Positions 6,096-7,996 of a stretch of 7,996 nt of DNA are shown here, one piece after another (the first letter of the stretch is position 1; the number at the start of each line of letters is the position of its first letter). Source of the DNA: an uncultured Clostridia bacterium (GTDB lineage: Bacteria > Bacillota > Clostridia > Oscillospirales > Acutalibacteraceae); contig CALAQQ010000210.1 of assembly GCA_937888485.1 (NCBI GenBank), forward strand, positions 1-7,996. The letters are read 5' to 3'. The position numbers were made by a program, and so were the translations under genes. The notes under the pieces are model-generated. The model searched no databases. It worked only from the letters and a program-made list of their open reading frames with translations, and was not told the origin of the DNA.

Positions 6096-7996
6096 TTATT
6101 TCTTCGAAATTCTGAATGTGAACTCTATCTTCTTGTGGCTGTTGAGACGGTATTCCTTATGAAGATGTGCACAGCCGGGCATATCGCCGCCGACACCTCT
6201 CATCGCTGCATCAAGGCAGAGAGTGATTGAGTTATCCTTCACAAGTTCATAGAGATGCTCAGCTTTGTCAAGCTTTTCGGGATTATAATAGCTGAGATTG
6301 AAGCCGAAGGGAATATCCATTGCGTCAATCTTTATTCCGAATCCCGAATCATCGTTTACGGAAAGAGTTCTGACATCGGTTCTGTGTCCGTTTTCCTGCG
6401 GACGCATATATCTGTGTTCAAGCTCGGCAACGGTCATTGCGTGTTTTGCAATCTTGCCGCCTGTTTTTCTGTCGAGATAGGTTTCGTGGGGACCTCTGCC
6501 GTACCATTCAACATTTTCAAGGGTACTTTTGATACCCATTCTCATGCCGACCTTAAGCATCGGAAGAAGCAGACCCATTGCGCTGTGATTAACGGTAACT
6601 TCGCCTGCGGGGGAGAAAAGATATGTTGTTTCAACACCTGCAACGAAGGGTGCAAGCCAGTTTACCTTTACCTCAACGCCCGAAGGAGTTGACTGCGCCT
6701 TGACGGAGCGGGCAACAGTCTGTGCGGTTGTGCGCTTCCACTGATAGAGAGGATGGATTCCTGCTAACGGAGCGGCAAAGTTGAGATATTCTCTGTCGTT
6801 ATCGGTTAAAGCTCTGAAGAAATCGGGGCGAAGAGGCGAATTTTCTTCAATGATTTCTTCTTCACCGTATTTCAGCGAAGAGAGTGCGCCGTTTTTGATT
6901 TGTGCGGTGAAGTTATCGCCGATAACCTTAACGGTCTTGCCTCTCTGTGAGAATTTGAGGTCGCCTCTTGCGGGATTTTTCTTTGAGGCAGGCTGTTCAC
7001 GGAGAATAATCTGGCAGAAATTATGCTCGAAGCCTTCCTTTGCCCATGCCTTATCCTTGTTGAGAATGAACGAAACTGTGATAATCACTTCACCGTCGGG
7101 ATAATCCGCAATATTTACGGGAAGCGAGAATTCTTTTTCGGTAAGAGGAGCAAGAACTTCGTCGATATCGCCGTTTTTGACCTCGTTTCCGTCAACGGTA
7201 AGACTCCAGTGAATTCTGTAATCCTCTGTTGAAATAAAGAGATTCTTATTCTTGATTATGATTTTGCCGTTACGGCAGTCGCTGTCGGTTGCTTCAAGAT
7301 TTGAATAAACCTTCTTGACCTCATAGTATGAGGGCTGAGGCTTTCTGTCGGCACTGATGATACCGTTTGCACAGAAATAGTAGCTTGTTGCGCCTTCTTT
7401 GAAGTCGCCGCCGTAGAGCCATTTTTCCTGGCCGTTTTCAACCTTGCGGATGGACTGATCAACGTAGTCCCAGATAAATCCGCCGCACATATGGTCATAT
7501 TTTTCAAAATCGTCAACGTATTCCTTGAAATTGCCGAGACTGTTTTCCATAGCGTGGGCATATTCGCAATACATGACAGGATGTGTTTTATATGTTTCCT
7601 CTGGAATAGGCTTGTTATCGGCTGCAAGAGCATTGGCAACGTTTTCGTAGGGACTGATTTTCAGCTCCTTCTTCTGACGCATTGCCTCAACAACATATTC
7701 AACGGGATACATTCTGCTGATGAAATCGCTCTTTGTGAAATCGAAATCGCCCTCATAGTGAACGGGTCTTGACTTATCGAGAGCAAGAATTGCGTTCTTT
7801 TCGTGAACAAAGTTTTCGCCGTCGCCTGCTTCATTACCGAGCGACCAGAAGCATACGCAAGCATGGCTTCTGTCACGAAGCACCATTCTTTCGGCTCTGT
7901 CCTCAACAGCTTCCTTGAATTCAAGGTTGTCACCGGGACAGTTCTTGCGGCGTACACCGTGGCTTTCAACATCGGCTTCGTCCATAACGTAGAAAC
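6096..7996 (-). CDS. lacZ: GH2 beta-galactosidase (LacZ type), N-terminus outside window
   Basis: The frame is open to the right edge (FYV precedes the ATG at 7985, which is internal), giving about 632 of the expected ~1000 residues. It hydrolyses terminal beta-galactosides such as lactose. Counting from that Met, MDEADVESHG opens the catalytic barrel. The acid/base Glu is E52 in WSLGNEAGDG (codon 7830-7832) and the nucleophile is E141 in CEYAHAMENSLGNF (codon 7563-7565). GGFIWDYVDQSI follows. A beta-sandwich domain comes next (about 225-320), then the beta-galactosidase small-chain domain (about 350-625) with VEWYGRGPHETYLDRK, MRPQENGHRTDVR and GVGGDMPG. The usual AMGNS is AMENS here. About 410 N-terminal residues (sugar-binding and first sandwich domains) are missing. 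The visible part contains no signal peptide, and the real N-terminus cannot be judged. It is the first visible gene of a transcript continuing into ybaK; its promoter lies outside. Confidence 0.95.
   Translation of the reverse strand, partial: FYVMDEADVESHGVRRKNCPGDNLEFKEAVEDRAERMVLRDRSHACVCFWSLGNEAGDGENFVHEKNAILALDKSRPVHYEGDFDFTKSDFISRMYPVEYVVEAMRQKKELKISPYENVANALAADNKPIPEETYKTHPVMYCEYAHAMENSLGNFKEYVDDFEKYDHMCGGFIWDYVDQSIRKVENGQEKWLYGGDFKEGATSYYFCANGIISADRKPQPSYYEVKKVYSNLEATDSDCRNGKIIIKNKNLFISTEDYRIHWSLTVDGNEVKNGDIDEVLAPLTEKEFSLPVNIADYPDGEVIITVSFILNKDKAWAKEGFEHNFCQIILREQPASKKNPARGDLKFSQRGKTVKVIGDNFTAQIKNGALSSLKYGEEEIIEENSPLRPDFFRALTDNDREYLNFAAPLAGIHPLYQWKRTTAQTVARSVKAQSTPSGVEVKVNWLAPFVAGVETTYLFSPAGEVTVNHSAMGLLLPMLKVGMRMGIKSTLENVEWYGRGPHETYLDRKTGGKIAKHAMTVAELEHRYMRPQENGHRTDVRTLSVNDDSGFGIKIDAMDIPFGFNLSYYNPEKLDKAEHLYELVKDNSITLCLDAAMRGVGGDMPGCAHLHKEYRLNSHKKIEFTFRISKK

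Noticed and set aside
1..7996. CRISPR arrays, tRNA or rRNA genes, insertion sequences and toxin-antitoxin or defence genes.
   Set aside because: None were seen: no regularly spaced repeats, no recognisable RNA gene, and all long frames are accounted for by housekeeping or metabolic genes.

Overview
The window appears to be two unrelated pieces of bacterial DNA joined near position 2029-2058. The left piece (1 to about 2040) reads like a Bacteroidales chromosome, possibly Alistipes/Rikenellaceae: a leftward run of an uncharacterised protein with SPOR-like repeats, a short NfeD-type membrane protein, and the start of the flotillin-like scaffold protein FloA. It lacks strong Shine-Dalgarno sites, as is usual in Bacteroidota. 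The right piece (about 2040 to 7996) reads like an anaerobic, fermentative gut Clostridia (Oscillospirales/Ruminococcaceae-like): strong AGGAGG-type ribosome binding sites, heavy use of CCC, CTT/CTC and GTT codons in the hydrogenase genes, and a trimeric-type [FeFe] hydrogenase. The taxonomic placement is inferred from gene content and style, not from a database search.

Layout. 1-412 (-): floA, cut by the window edge. 434-901 (-): nfeD. 958-2022 (-): SPOR-like hypothetical, probably missing its N-terminus. About 2029-2058: the junction. 2029-3054 (+): hydB (NuoF-like NADH/flavin subunit), missing its first ~250 residues at the junction. 3073-4818 (+): complete hydA (catalytic [FeFe] hydrogenase subunit). 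4835-4868: a hairpin terminator that probably works in both directions. 4875-5606 (-): secreted or membrane-anchored hypothetical. 5621-6094 (-): YbaK-type Cys-tRNA(Pro) deacylase. 6096-7996 (-): GH2 beta-galactosidase, whose N-terminal part lies beyond the right edge.

How the genes work together. HydB and HydA are two subunits of the electron-bifurcating (or NAD-linked) hydrogenase by which fermenting Clostridia reoxidise NADH and ferredoxin as H2; the usual small subunit HydC would lie upstream and has been lost at the junction. The convergent lacZ-ybaK-hypothetical cluster is tightly packed (1-nt and 14-nt gaps) and looks like one transcript. FloA and NfeD are established partners in membrane microdomain organisation.

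I found no convincing new defence, mobile or regulatory system. The most important observation is the probable chimeric join, because two genes are truncated at the same place and the left and right halves should not be interpreted as neighbours.
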